Source of the DNA: Oryzias latipes
Taxonomy: Eukaryota; Chordata; Actinopteri; Beloniformes; Adrianichthyidae
Length of the DNA: 64,000 bases
Reading direction: 5' to 3'
Assembly: GCF_002234675.1 (NCBI RefSeq)
Contig: NC_019875.2
Coordinates: 25,448,299 to 25,512,298, forward strand
Under the pieces are notes generated by a model. It saw only the letters and a list, made by a program, of their open reading frames with translations, made no database searches and was not told the origin of the DNA. The translations under genes and the position numbers were made by a program. This document shows positions 13,601 to 28,600 of this stretch, piece by piece (within the stretch, counting starts at the first letter, position 1; each line of letters begins with the position of its first letter).

Positions 13601-16600
13601 TCAGTAATTTAGGAGGCACAGCCAAACAAATACAACATCATGTAGTAGAGAATAAAACAACAGAGGAGAAAGTATCCGCACATCAAAGGTGAACTCCTCT
13701 TTCATACAGGAGACATCTTGACAAGCCAGGGACTAAATGAAAGAATGTCAGATTTGGAAACAAGATATTGGAGCGGTTTACGTGATTGCACTACATGAGG
13801 GGCAGGTTTCATCGCTAGCGGTCTTCTCCTCATACCCATGTAAATGAGAGACGGGGCACAGTTTGGGACGGGGCGTGCTGGGAGCACAGACAAGACTGAG
13901 GATCTCAGATGTCCGATAATGTCGAGGAAGAAGAAAAAAAAAACAATCATCTCTTTGAGGTGCAGCTCCCTCAGGACCACCTTTGAAGTGGAGAGAAAAC
14001 GGAGCAGGAGCACACGGAACCATTACCACAAAGTCACAGAGAAGGTGGAAAGCAGCCTGAGCAGAACATTAGATCTGCAAAGACTTGTCAGTAATCTGTA
14101 TTAAATTATTTAGACATACAATAATCCTAAAAGGAATTTTTGCTGTGCTTCCCAAACGTTTGTACTGCAGTCAAATGCTGAGAAAAAGGTTGTTGTTGTG
14201 CAAACAACAATCCTGAGAAATGAAGCCACTTTTTCAACGTGACGCCACAAAGGTCACACTGAGGTTATGTTTTGTTACCTAGAAAACTGTGTATTTTCAG
14301 CTTCTGCCATCCACTACAACTTCCACTTTAATACATAACAGATTTATTTTCCAACCAGATATGAAAGACAAAGCAACTTCATGAACCGTGGAGGATCGAT
14401 TTTTTATTTATTCAGAAGCTTCTGTTCAAACTCTTATCTTCAGGATTCAGTCATTGGCTTCACATAAGGGCCCAGGGATGGACTGGCAAACCATCCAGGG
14501 TAAACCCCGCCTTCACCCAACAGTGGCTGGGATAGGCTCCAGCAACCCTGTGACCCCCACAAGTTTGGAAAATGGATGGATGACCTTCCATAAAAGGCTG
14601 AGTCCAGTTAATCCACCTGGGTGGGAAATACATTTTGGGAAAAAAGAAAGAGGTTCACCCCTTTTAGCCAGTTAAAGTTCCCAGTCTGATCATCATTTGG
14701 TCTTTTAATTAGGATTACTGGTATGCTGTTTTCAGCCAAAATAAAAACAAAACAGTGTTGGTTTCTTTTTTAGGACAAAGTTCCTGCAGAGCGGCAGGAG
14801 TTCACTTGAAAAGTGTGGTTGGGACTGTTGGCATTCACGCACCCCTCTGCTGGCTTACAGCCCCTCACACCCACAATCTAACATTACTGGTGCAACAAAA
14901 ATGGCGAGCATCCTGCCGTGTAGTTTTGAGCAAGATGCCAGTTCAAATGAGGAACATTAAGAGGTACATGGATCTATTTGTCTTCAAGGGGAATGGAGCA
15001 CAATGGAGCAGGACAGGGAGTAAAACGCTCCTAAAGACGCTCTTTTTTAAACAGCATTTTTTTCATCTACTCCTGATTCACAACAGTTTGAATAAATCAA
15101 AAATCAAAAATGCAGTTTTCGGCAGAAAAAGGCCACAAGAGCATGCTTAAGAACACCAAAAACACTATTTTCATTGGAGCGGGTTATTTAAGAAGCACTA
15201 ATCCTGATAATGCTTGAGTATATTAGCTACACCAAGAGAGCCTAACATCCTCCTGTGACTAACAGGATCAGCATGAACCTTATACTGAAATATCTGAGCA
15301 AGATCAGCCCATTGCTAAAACCACATTGCAAACTCATGACTTCAGATTTCTGGAACAGTTTTTTCTATGAGTTTTCCTTCTGGGTTTCGTCTGCTCCTTC
15401 TTCATAGTCTCTACTACATCTGACTGTGGAGATTGCAGCAACGTCATTACAATTACACAAGAGTGAGCTGAAATCTCCAATGTCAAACTCTCAAAAACAA
15501 AGAGAGGGCTACAACATTCCTGTCACGCTATAGCCAAACTCCTGGGAACCCGAAGCTTGTCCAAGATTCTTCTCATTCCTGTGATAAAACTCACTTAGGT
15601 GGTGTTCAAAGCAAACAGTGCTCCTGTAACCTCACTCAGTTTGGTTCTACTGGAGGTTTTTTCATGTTCTTGTGTTTGGATGAAGTTCTCCTCTCCTGTG
15701 TTGTCTTTTATTTGCTCAGAAAGGGAATTTCTCCAAAAAAAACATTGAGGTAATCTGTCGGTAAAATGATTCATATGATGATCTGGATTGAACTGGATCA
15801 TAATTTAGCTTTCCTTTTTGCCAGTTCTGCACTCACTAAAGAAACTGAACTGAAGTAGAACATTGTCCCATTTTGGCTGCTCAGGCTGTGTCTGGTTGAA
15901 CTTCACATGCAGGCCACTGAGGGCGAGGCGTCTGAGAGCTTTAATGGAATTTATTTCATTCCTGCAATAATCTTGTTAACATGTTTCAGTTGTGCTCCGG
16001 CTTCCATCACACCTCAAACCTTCTGCCTTCAGAGAGTTGACAAAAACAGTCCGAGAACTTCCAGTCACTAAAACTCCCCAACAATGATACCGCGCTGATA
16101 AATTATCGTCCTTTTTGAATTGCGGTTTGAATCATCGTTTCTTCTTGTAGCTTCTTTTTAATGAAAACTGTATCTAAACAGAGTTATTATGTGATTCCTC
16201 CACATTGTCGTGTGCCAAATGCATACAGGGGCTAAAAAGACACTATGTGGGAAGACAAAGCAGAACTCAGTGTGGTTGGAGAATCGGCTTTCCCACAAGC
16301 TGAAGTTGTGAAATGCATTACAAACCTTTTTCCCTAACATGAAACATGAGATCATATTGAAAAAAGGAGAAGAATGAGGAAAATATTCTAAGCTATATTT
16401 GACTTTTTGCTAAGAATAATCTCTTCTGAAGGCAGTGAGTCATGGGGAGACCCTCTTTAAGACCAACTCCAATGAAAATGCTGTTTTTGATGTTTTGAAG
16501 ATGTTCTTATGGCACTTTTCAGATGATGGAGGACATATATTAAGTACATTTTGCTCACAACTCCATTACTGAGTATTACTTTACTCAAAGCAGGTCAAGC

Positions 16601-19600
16601 TTCCTGTTCCGCTCCATTCTGATGAATCCAGTTGTAGACGACTAGATCCATGTACGTCTCCATTTTCATCGTCTAAGCTGGCTCAAAGTTGTTTGGTTGG
16701 ATGGCTCCAATATTGCTAATCATTTTTGTTGCAATGGTGATGTTAGGTTGGTGGTGCGAGGGGCTGCAAGTTAGCAGGAGAGCGAGTAAACACAGAGCTC
16801 TCAGCTATGGGTGATGGGAAAAGGGGGGCATGGTTGCTCCGTGTAAACAGAAAGCTCTTAGTAACGGGAAAAGGAAGGGGGCAGAGTTGGAATGGTTCCG
16901 CCCACAACTCAGAGCCGAATTTCTGATGAAGAAACAATGTCCTAAAAAACGACAAAGGTTTTTGGATTTTGGCTAAAAACGCCATCATCTGGAAATGCTT
17001 TTATAATAGACCAAAAGATGATCAGAGTGCGTCTTTAAGAAGAGGAATGCTGGGGGGAAAAGTTCAACGACCTCTCAGGCAACCAGCTGATTTTCCATGC
17101 AGGCCTGGAGCAGAGGAATGTTAGGAATGCATTGATGTGTGGAGACAAAAAGCTTCAGTGTGTGCGCCCGAGAAGCCTGTTCTGAGAAGGAAGGGCCTGG
17201 GATAACAGCAAGAAAGTCAGCTCCAGAACACGCGCCTTGTGTAACAAAATCATTACAAAAAATAATTGAATCACAGGAACATTAGACCCACAGGCTCACC
17301 ACAGACAAGAATAATATTTCTTCCTTTTTCCATCTTTCTTTTTTTTCGGTCTGCCTCACATTTTAGACCATTGTTGACCAGCAGGTTTTAGCATAAAAGA
17401 ACCAATTGTTTGAGGTCTCTGAAGAAAACTGTGTGACCTTCAGCACAGCAGACCTGAAGGATGCTAATTACTTTGTCTGTTGTGACAGTTTTTGTTCTTC
17501 AGGGAAAATGTAAGAAAAACAAAAAAGGGGCACGCACACGCTTTAAAAAAAGAAGGTTTCTCTTTAAAGGGACAATTTCAGATTGTATGTAGCTGTGACC
17601 AACAGCCTCAAACTACAAATTAAAATCACTGAGATGACGACGATCATTCATTACTTTTGGGATTCCCTATTGTTGTATTTAAGTACTTTACTGATGGATC
17701 AGCTGATAATCAGCTGACTGTTGAGGTGGAAAACTTTCAGCAACAAATTCCTCAGTTTTATTCCTCTGCACCAACTTTCATTAAATCTCAACTGAGAACA
17801 TTGGTACATTTTTGTTTGGGAAGAAAGGGGGGCTTCTAACACTGCAACCTTTACTCTCAACCATCCTTTTCTCAGCAAAGAAAAATCTTTCAATCTTGAT
17901 CTACCATGCAGCAGTGGAGCACAGGATCCCCTGCTTATAACTTAATAAGCCTCTTCTTATTGCTTGCCCTTCTGGCTCTTATCCTCCCCTTCTATAACCT
18001 TGCGAGCTGCTGATCAAAGAAGTCTTCAGATGTCATTTCATCCAGGATTTTTTAACATTTTTTTTTTTACATTACATGTTCCCATGAGTGCTGGAACATG
18101 CTCTCATTTTAATTCAAATCTAGATTCCTTGAAGGTCAGGGGGCCTGAGCGCGGGTGCTCATCGAAAATGAGTTAACATAGGTGGCTGATAATTTGCAAA
18201 GTGACGCACAGAGGTGTGGTTTTTACATCCGTGTCCAAAAATAAGATGCTGGAATCTTTTGGTGAGCCAGCTTTTCAGCCGAAAAACCTTCAGAAAACAT
18301 AAAAAATAAATGAACTTCTTATTTTTTGGGTCAATTTGCAGGGGTAATTAAAATTGCAGTTGTTAGAGTTGCAGACAGAACTCTTGTCCAAAAAAAAAAA
18401 AAAAAAAAAAAACCTGCACTGCAAAGCAGAACGCTGCCTGAGAAAACTGAATGCAAGCAAGATTAGCTCTGACATGAGTCTGAGATCACGGCATCTCTGA
18501 AAGAAACATAAACGTAAGTCACGGTAATGTCAGAGGGAAAGAAAACAAAGAAGAAGAAAAGGAATCACTGTCAGCTCTTTTCTTTTTTGAAATCAATATT
18601 TGCTTTGAAGTAGCTGCCATTACTTGAGCTTGTAATGACAGCCAAACAACCAATTAAAAGGTTTGTTCTTCAGATCAAATTCAGCAAAACTGCTACAATA
18701 GTTTTTAAACAAAGAGGACTGGCAGCATCAGGTTTTCCTCCTGCAAGGTAAAAGGGTTTTTGTCAGCTCCAAGTATTTGCAATACTCTGAAAACTGGATG
18801 GTTTTCTGTGAGACCAACATGGCTGTAGATTTTTTTAATTATTATTATGCTGTTTTTAGACAACATCCAAAAATCTGTCTTTTTTTAGGACCTAGTTTCT
18901 GCAGAGCAGCGGGAGTACATTAGAACTGTTCCTCTGAGTTGTGGGCAGGACTGTTGGTGGGGAGTAAACCTGCGCTCATTTCCCATGAGCGATATTGGAG
19001 CTATCCAGCCGCACAATTTTGAGCTAGTTGCAACTTGGACGATGGAAAACGAAGATGCACATGGATCTATTTGTCTACATGTGGATGCATCAAAATGGAG
19101 CAGAGCAGGAAGCTTGTGGCCTGCAGATTGTAGATGTACATAACTACAAGTTTATTCATACAGCATTTTTTGTCATTATTGGAATAAAGAAATACTCGGA
19201 AATATAAAAATATTCTTAATATATGTTCTCCATCATGAGAAAAATGCTACAAGAACATTAAAAACACCAATTTTCATTGGAGTGGGTCTTGAAAGTTTGG
19301 GATTGTGTGTGGATGATGGGCCCGAAACAAAGCTTTTATCTTCTAATCGACTCTGCCATTTGGCTTTTCTCTGAACTTCAAACTAAATCAGTCACCATCA
19401 AAGGTCCCAGCCAGCAGCTCGGCGCTTTGTGAGCATGTGTCAAGGTCTTTTTCTCACTTTTTAACTTCAAAAACGAATCTTTGTGCAATGCACACGGCAA
19501 CAGCCACAGCGTCACCCTGTTAATTGAGTCCTTGCTCAGGCATACTGACAGAAATCATCGGAAATGCTCGGTCAATACAGTCCAAATGATATCGGAGCAG

Positions 19601-22600
19601 CGGCTGACCTTACTCAGACGGAGTGAAACGGATCCGATTTCCTGTGGGTTGTTACCTCTACGCCCTGAATTAACATCGGGAAGGGGGTGTGGAGAATTAT
19701 TTACTCCTGACCTACACTGGAGGAAGAAAAATGTTTTTACCAACATCCACCTCTTGTTTTTTTATTTATTTCAGTAGGGTTTCTAAAAAAAAAAGAGCTA
19801 ATAAAGGCAGTGGTTAATGGCCACTGCTGTGGTTAGCTGCAGTGGGTAATCCCAGTGGACATGTGAATGTGTGTGTGTGTGTGCGCACGCCAAGGCCGAA
19901 TGGCACAGTTAACAGGAAGCTGGGCACCCTGGGGCCATCTGCTCCCTGCCATGGCTCACATGTCACCCTGTGACAACACAGCATTATTGATTCACACCAG
20001 CACATCAGCTTCTGTGTGTACACGCCGAATGTGTGTATGCAAATGCACGTGAGTGCGCACAAGGCTATTTTGTGGACGGCAAATAATTGATTTGCACTTG
20101 AACATCCGCTTCTGTGTTTGCCTGTGTGCGTGTGTTTATATAATCTTTATCAAGCCTAAAGGGTCATTTCACACAAATCATAGTAGATTTTTTCAAACTT
20201 CTCCACAACAGTATATATATATGTCAATATATGTGCATGCAGAATAAATTGAGGATGAACATTTTGGTTTTACGATGGTGTTTTTTACACCTTCAGATCT
20301 AAATTTGATGAATAATACTTTGAATATTTAAACTGGTCCACGGATCTGTGCTGGTAAGCTACCAACACCGTCTTTAAAAGTTTGAACAATAAATGCCTTA
20401 AGCTTCTTTTGCTTTTTCTGAAAACTCCTCACACGCATAAAAAATGTTCAAACACACTGTCCATTTTCCTTAAATGTGTGAATTTGCTCTTTTTTGTTCG
20501 ATATGAGAAAAACTTGGACTGTGCGATATTACTGATCAGAATTATGATGACGATATGACATGTGATACAAGGACAAAAAGCAAAACTACGGTGGCCCAGA
20601 AGTGATGTTTTAAATTTTTATTTTTGCATTTTTATTGTAATATTTTAAAAGGTTTTCGCGTCGATTGATTTGTTGATGTGATTTGCACTTCTGGGCCACC
20701 GTACAAACCAACTAATACATAATTTCACTGCAACAGTTTATTTGAATAAAAGTTAACATAACATAAATTATACGTCAAATGACAAACGTCTAAGAACGTA
20801 AAAGGTTCTTAATTCGATTGGTCAACCACGTTAAGGGTACCATCCGATTGGTTAAATGTGTAAATGGATCTATTTGTGTTCGTTAAACACTGAGATTGTT
20901 TCAGTGTAAACATTTAAGGAAACTATTTATTTGCGGTTTATGCCGTCTATTGCGATACACGCACTGCACAGGTTGATATCGTGATAACAATTTATTGTGC
21001 AGGTCTACATAAAACCCTCTATTTTCTTAGTTTATTCACTCAAAAAAATTCTTCAAAAATAAATGTTGAGTTGTCTTCTTTTTTTTTTTTTAACAAAACT
21101 GATTGGCAAACCAAACACAAAAATAACCATCATCATTGCAAATTTGAGTATTTTGCTTAGCTGGGATTCTTAAATGTCCTCCGAAACCTTTTGGGTGCTC
21201 CGTCCCCCCAAACACCAACAGTAGCCAGACAATGGGAGGAACTGTCTAACCTTGCCAGTTATTGATATGCGCTGCAGCACAAGTGCGTGCCTTGTGGCAA
21301 AGTCAACTAACGTCTCCTCAGGCTTCTCATTATCCAGCTAACAACATGACAGGAAAGGTGGAAAACCTTTTTTAATCTTTGATCTCAAAGGCCTCCCTGG
21401 AACACTTTTCCATCCAGATGGGCTGAAAGATTTCAAGTGGACTGAAAACTGAAGCAAAAACGTAGCAGAGATTTACCGGCAGAAAGACAATTAAAAGGCC
21501 CACGCAGGCACGGTGATGGTAACCCTTCTAAATTTAGAGGCTTCTTACATGTCCCTGCATTTTTTAGGGACCTGGGGTGTCACGTGGCGCCGAAGTCTGG
21601 TCTCCGGGTGTAAGTGAGTCTTTGGGAACTGATGGAGCATGTAATGTATTAGATTTAAAGGTGATGTGGTCAGGAGGGAGGATGGAAAGAAAAAAAAAAG
21701 TCTCAACTTGAGCCCTGGCAGCCTTTAGAGTTCTTGCATTAAGTGTCTGAGTTTCTCCATTCCATATATTATTTATAAAGATGTTCTCTGAGTGAAATAG
21801 CAGGCTTTTAAATAGCCTAGGCACGTGTCCTTCAGACTAATCTGATCACTTATTTGTGTAAAATTACAGAAGAGAATTTAGCATCAATTCTCTGGCTACA
21901 GGCTCACATTTAACACTTTTTTTGCAAGACATAATAGAAATAAAAGCCGCTCACGTCAGTACATGTTCTTGGAGGAAGCACACTACCGGGATTATCCAAC
22001 AAAGGAACAGAAATTGTCCACACCCTTCACCGGTCTGCTCAGGAAAGGAAAGCCCTGGTCGTCTCCATTATTTATTTACAGTTACTGTTCCCCGGCACAT
22101 TCCTGCAGCCCTCCTGAGGAGGCCCAGAAATAATCACACAGGATGGGGTGGAGGGTCTCAGGGGGAAAGGAGAGGTCGCGGAAAGAAGCACAGGCACCAT
22201 TATACCACTGCATCTGTGACAGAACAGGGTTTGTGTGCTAATCGGGTTGGTTTTCCATGCACAGCAGAGGTTTCACGTGTTTGGGGGAACATCCGTGAAA
22301 TGTTGGGCAGGTGTGGAACAATGAAGACAGAGTAAACACTCCATGGAGCTAGGGAATGTCATTTACCCAAGTGTTCCAGTCTGCAGCAAACTGATTTAAA
22401 TGTTAGCGAGACTGCATTTTTGGGTATTGCTGTCTCTAAAAAACAAGACAGGAAAAATATTTTAAACATAAAAAAATGTTGTTTTGAAAAGATATTTTTG
22501 GGGAAATACTTTATGCCTGAAGTTGTAACTAACATCACTGTCACTACCGAGCAGCAGCTTTTATTAGCAGGATAAGTAATTTTTTTTTAACAGTCTGAAA

Positions 22601-25600
22601 TACTTCAATTAGTTAAAAATTATGTGTTTTCCAGTAAACAAAAGAAGAAGTAATGCTTTGATTTGTGAAGATTTAAGATAAGATGTTAAAGTACTCTAAG
22701 AGATCTGAGCTCTCATGAAATCTCTTAATACAGCTTTGGGTCTTAATGAGCTTGTTGGAGTTGTTGGCCGTTTCTCCATCATTGCCAGGAAACTCCAGGT
22801 GATGCAAATGAGGTTCAACCCGCCTGCAGCGTAATTTAAAAAAAACAAGGCAACAGTCCTTATTCCAGATAGTTTAAATCTTGACGAGTCAGCAAAGTCT
22901 GGACTGGAGATACTATTTATTTATTTGCCTCGTGTGATGTTTAAAGTTGTTTTTTTAATGTTTTCCTCTACAAGTTAAAGTTCTGCATCCAAATTTGAAA
23001 AAAGAACCCATTTTGGAAATCCTTCACTTCTGATGATTTTGGAAAATCCCCCTTTCAATCTGGAAGGACTAATAATGTGTTGTAGCGAGAAGAACAAATA
23101 AACACCAGCTTAATTTAGAGGAAACAATCCAGTAATTTGTCAGAAATAAAGAAAAATATTTCAAAAGACTAAAATAACCCAACGGAAATCTTTGGTTTTC
23201 CTTTTTAAAGGAGCAGTTTCCTGTAATGAGATCAAGCTAGGATGTTAAAAGTGGATGTAAGTAAGTGCTGACAATGCAAAATGTTTTGGTTTTTCGTGAA
23301 TAAAATATTAAATGCACTTAAAAAAACAACACTTTTTTTCAAGTTGATGTCCTCAAAGCTCTTTGTGCATCTCATTTCTAAGGACCGGTTTCTGGAAGAC
23401 GCTGTCTGAATCAGAGAGTTTGAGCCCAGAGCCTCAGTAAGAAATGTTTCTGAGATTACGGCGGCCGGGCTGATGGGTGTAAACACTGTGGCAGATGGTG
23501 AACCACTGCGCAGCAAAAGGGGTTCGGCGGAGGGGCAAATCTTGGCTCCTTCCTCCCACACTAAGCTCTTTGGTGGCGTAGCATCTTCATCACAGAGCTG
23601 AGTCAACATCAAGAGACAAAACTCTTGTCAAACTGTCCAACTGCAGCTTTTGTTGCTCAATGTTTGTTTTGATTCTACTGCTGGGACTCTACAGTTGGGT
23701 GGGATGAGGGGAAAGCCCTGAACCATATTTGCATGAGAAGTCATTTCTTTCGCATCTCGATGGCTCGAAACAAGAAAGCAACGATCATCCCACACTAAGA
23801 GACTCACAAAATGACTGTGGCAGAGAAGATCTGAAGCTTAGATTCGATGAATTAGTCACATCTTTAAGAGGTCATCACAAATGCAAAACACAAATCGTAA
23901 GACAACAATCCTTTGGGCTGTTCAAAGCAAAAGCAGATGCAGCGTCCAACGCTCTTTCGCTCTCCTCTCCATGACTGCATACATTCCCACTGGGATTTGC
24001 AGCTTTGGAGGATTTTTGTCTCTCCTTGTCCAGGAAATCAGCCGTGATGCATGAAGATAAATGACATTTTTCTGCTCTGCGGGAGCTACACGCCATTTCC
24101 AACAAACCGCAAGCAGATTGTGCTCAGTGAATCCTCTAAAGGACTGACCCCACCCAAATCGCTACCGACTTCCCCTAACACAAACACCTGCCACAAAAAA
24201 AAAACACCTGGCTTTCCACTGACACCTGATCTCTCCGTTTAGGGGGGAAATACAAAGAATACTCGAGAGGAATGGAAACGCAGGTTGGGCTCCCACTTCA
24301 GCTGTGCTTTAGAGGATGATCCTCCACGAAGATCTACATGAGATAAATCATTTGGCCTTTTTTATGATAACTAATTTTCTAATTAGTAGACCTTCCGAAC
24401 ATGTGATAAGAAGCTAAAAACAACTCTAAAGGTTTAAAAAAAACAGTCATCTTTCAACACAAACATTGGGAAATTCCCCTCAAGTTTTTGTTATCATTTT
24501 TCTGTTTTTGAGCTCTTCTCTTAACTGTAGCTTGGTAACTTGCTGTTTTTTTTTTTCTTGGAGAACCTTTTGCTGTGTGCCACCCCCACAGCCAGTCAAA
24601 ACATCTCAGGTCAAGCATGTAATTTAATATCTCAGACACTTGGCTGTGTCTTTCTGCAATCACACTGTATTTAGTGCCAGTGAGTGTAAACAAACACAGG
24701 TATGGGTGAGGCTGCTCAGCTGAACGGACGGCTGCTGCTTCTGTTAGGGTTTGACGGCAGTATTGGGGCCAATGAGCAGAGAGGTAATCAGAGCAAAGAT
24801 GAAATCATTTCATCCTCAGCTGGGGTTTGCATTCACAACAGGAGCTTTGTGACTTCCAGAGAGCAGGTTTTGTGTAACTGAATGTCTACTTGAGTCACCC
24901 ATGATGTGTAGACTCAACAGCAATTAGTGGGTGAAGCTATTCTGGGCTCAAATTGTCTTAAAAAACAACAGGAAGTGGAGACTGAAGAAATGATAGAGAT
25001 CTGTTATCAAATACATCAGTGATACCTTGATTAGTACCCACCGGTGTTTTGTATTGTGGAAAAGCCAACACTCAGCTGAGTCACACAATAACACCATGGA
25101 CAGTGTAAGTGACCATAAGTACCACCTGTCAAAAGAGAACATTAAACCTCGTTTACAGAGTTTCTCTACTGTTGGTCAGAAGGGTGATCTAAAAAAAGGG
25201 AAAGCAACCAAAACACCTTGAAAATGGGTTTCCACCATTGACTGTTTATTAGAAGTGGACTAAGTGGCCCAAACAGGAAGTACCCACCGCCTCCAAGAAG
25301 CCAAAGTCCCATAGACTTCTATAAAGAAATAAACAGCTATACTTCATTATACTATATTTGTTAGAATAACTAATCTTCCTCTGGTGCTTTTTGTTCTTGA
25401 TAATCATGATTCTTTTCAGGTTGTTTTTTTTTCGTAGTGCAATTTATTCAAGTTATAAACTGACCAATGAAATGCCTCAATAGAAGCATGTCGTCTCACA
25501 TCAAACGTTTGAAGTGTTTGATTGACAGATTCTCCAGAGCCCGCTTCTAAGAAGTGGGGTTGTGGATCTCCAGCAAGCTCACTTCTGATTGGTAAGAGTG

Positions 25601-28600
25601 ATTGCCATAGAATTGTCGACTTTGACCAATCACTGCTTACGGACTTACTGACATTATCTGGCTCCAACATGGTGGCATCCATATCATGAAAAGTGGCGAC
25701 TGAATTGACTTAATTTCATTGAAGCTGGAAATAAGACATTTTCGTTCCAGTTCCATGTACAGTCAATGACCCCCCCCCCCCCCCCATAAATGGACATGCT
25801 CAGCCAATCCCACCTTTAGATTAGCTGTAAGCACATAAGCTTGGCCACTACCCTCTCAAAGCTTTTACATTAAAACAGATTGGATTCCAGATTATTTCCG
25901 TGCACTGAGGTCACAAACTTTAAAATCAGGCCAAAAACTGCATCATGGGAAGAGCTGTGAGCTCAAGTTATTGAAGAGGTGTGTTGCAATGTCCATCAGT
26001 GACAGACGGTAACACAACTACCTTTTGTTTAATGATCTATTTTGAGGAACATTTTATATGTTTTCTGAAATTGAAATTGATGGGTTTTTGAGACAAAAGG
26101 TCAAATAGATAAGACTGAAGGCACTGAAACTAACAATTTCCTGGATAAGGAAACCCAATCTGATTAACCAAGAAATGGGTAAAATGAAGATAAATAATAG
26201 TTTAAGTATATGTTATAACTAATCTCAGATGAGGGTCCAAACCGACATGTTAACAACAGCCATTGTAAGAGAAAGCTAACAAGAGGAAAGTTAAGTCAGT
26301 TTCATTCTGCATGGTCAGGTTTTCACTGGTGAAATATTTTGTTTAGTAAAGATTTTCCTTCAAGCATACAATTAATCAAAGAGACTGTATCTAAGGTAAA
26401 TAGAAAATATTGCTTTTAGTGAACTTTTTTTGACTGAATCAGAGAAAACTCAAATTCTAGTATTGACAAAAACGTGATTTGGTATTCCACAGCTCAGGGG
26501 GGAATCTGACCGAGATCGACCATTCACGCAAAGTTCACAGTGTAACACCCCCCCCCCCCACACACACACACACACCCCTGAGAAAACTACCGTTCAAGCA
26601 ACTTTGATTCAAATTCAAAAATTAGACTAGGTTAACAAAAACAAATCCATAGCGGTGTCTCAGTTATTAAACGTCGTGTAATGACGGAAACCAGCTCATC
26701 GGGGGAACTCCCTTCCCGACAACTATTCAAATGAATTAATATCAACATCTTCGCTGAAAATAGTTTTTGTTTTTTGGTTCCTCCAGAGCAGAAATCCATC
26801 AAACATTCACCCTTATGCAAACCCCCAAAATGATCATTTGTATACCAGGCCTGTGCTTTCCCCTTTTTATTCTCTCCAGTGGATGCAGAGATGCAGTCAT
26901 CTCCACCCAGCTGTAAAACACAGACTATGATGACCTACATTGTAGCACACTGGCCACAGGCTCCAGGGAGCTTGTTCCAGCATCTATGCAGCCCAGTCTC
27001 CTCCAAGCTTTAAAACACAAGTCTGCAAAATCAGACGCAGAATTCGAGCCTGCATGCTCAACAGATGACTGCATGTTAACCACAGTGGCTCTAGATTAGC
27101 ACTCTGTGTTCCTGCAGGGCCCTCCCTTTGTTGCTTCCCTTTGATATGTGGCACGAGCTGCCAACTCTGGGGGCAAGTCAGACTCAAGGGGAATGCTAAA
27201 CGGTCCTATCCTTTGAGATGAAGGATTCCATATGAATCATTGATGTCCCTCCTACCTCTCCAAACATGCACGCACATCCCATTATGACACCTTCCAGCTA
27301 AGATGCTGCATAAATGTAATGAGAACCCTCTGCTGATTAAAGGCTAATTTATGGGCCGACATCTTCTGCACTCACATTAAATGTAAAATAGAGCTCAGGA
27401 CAAGTATTTAAAAGTAAAGAATTATACATTTCAACTCATGCTGGGGCGTCCATTCATCTTTAGGACCCATTGAATCCCTCTTTGGGGTCACAACACTGCT
27501 GTTAGTGACCCTGAACAGCTCGCCAGTATTTTGCAGGGCCACATACATACTTACATGCACACCTAAGGGCAATTTAGAGCCAGCAATTAAACTATGAATG
27601 GATTATGTGCCCAGAGAAAACCCTTGCATGCATGAGGAGAACCTACAACGTACAGCAATGTCCCAGTTGGGATTCAAACCTCCTTGCTGTGAGGCCAAAG
27701 TGCTAACCACAGCACCACCGTGCAAGAAGATATTTATATCTGATGCTAAATATTTTAACTATAAATCAAATGTATTTAAAATGGTACTCAGGCTTTGAGT
27801 TTCTTTCTTCTTCTTACTTGAATGAATGTTTCAATAATACCTTTTACTTCTACTTGGGTGTTGTTATTTAGAATTGAAGCAACTTAAATGAAGTTTTTGG
27901 ATATTCAAACCTATAAACTGCTCTTTTTTTGCCAAATAATCCTAATCTGCACATCAAAAAAAGCAGTTTTAAACATATTTCCAGCAAAAAGATCTATTTT
28001 AAAAGAAAAGAGTGCGATATTCTGTCTGTTTTCTAGCAAATGTTTTGATAATATCTTCGACTTTACTAAAGTGAAGTGTTTAAGGGGGCACTTCCAATAC
28101 ATCTGTCTGCCTCCACATTTCTGCTCTGCTAACAGGGCGGGACTTTTAATCAGAGCGCGGAGGTGTGACACAACACCTGTGCTCCGATTGGACACATGAC
28201 TTTAACAGCCAACGCCTTCGTCCAATCGGAGCGGCTCACCGGGGGGGTTGTCCATCCTGAAAGCTTGCGCAGTCGTGCGTCACTTTGAGCACATCCAGAG
28301 CAGATTTTTCCAAGACTTCACGTGTATTTTTTCATTGCAGAAAGACAAATCAGAGCCCAGCATTGGTGATTAGTCAAATATGAAGGTTGTGTGTCATGAA
28401 ATCAACACTTTACATCAATGGAGTTGGGTCCAAAGAGGACCTTTGCCCCCCCCCATGGCGCACAGCTGCAAAGCGCGGAGTCGAACCTACCCATCCCCCG
28501 TTTTCTTCAATCCAGCTGTTGAGAGGTCCGTTTAAATACTCCGTCATCCACTCGGCGATGCTGGCCACCTGCGTGCTCATCTCCTCGTTGGACGCGCACT

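Larger units (their letters stand above)
4669..28490 (-). other. bcl2 intron, 23.8 kb, no other gene seen
   Basis: Joins the two bcl2 coding exons. The open frames inside are short, scattered and unlike known proteins. Repeats listed separately are three TTAA-flanked 190-213 bp elements, five copies of the AGTCCCAC family, two L2-type pieces, a 117-bp terminal-inverted-repeat element and a TIR element near 25.2-25.8 kb. Stretches such as 8.2-12.1, 21.0-25.2 and 25.8-27.4 kb show nothing beyond simple repeats; some may hold conserved enhancers, which needs alignment to test. Confidence 0.7.
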
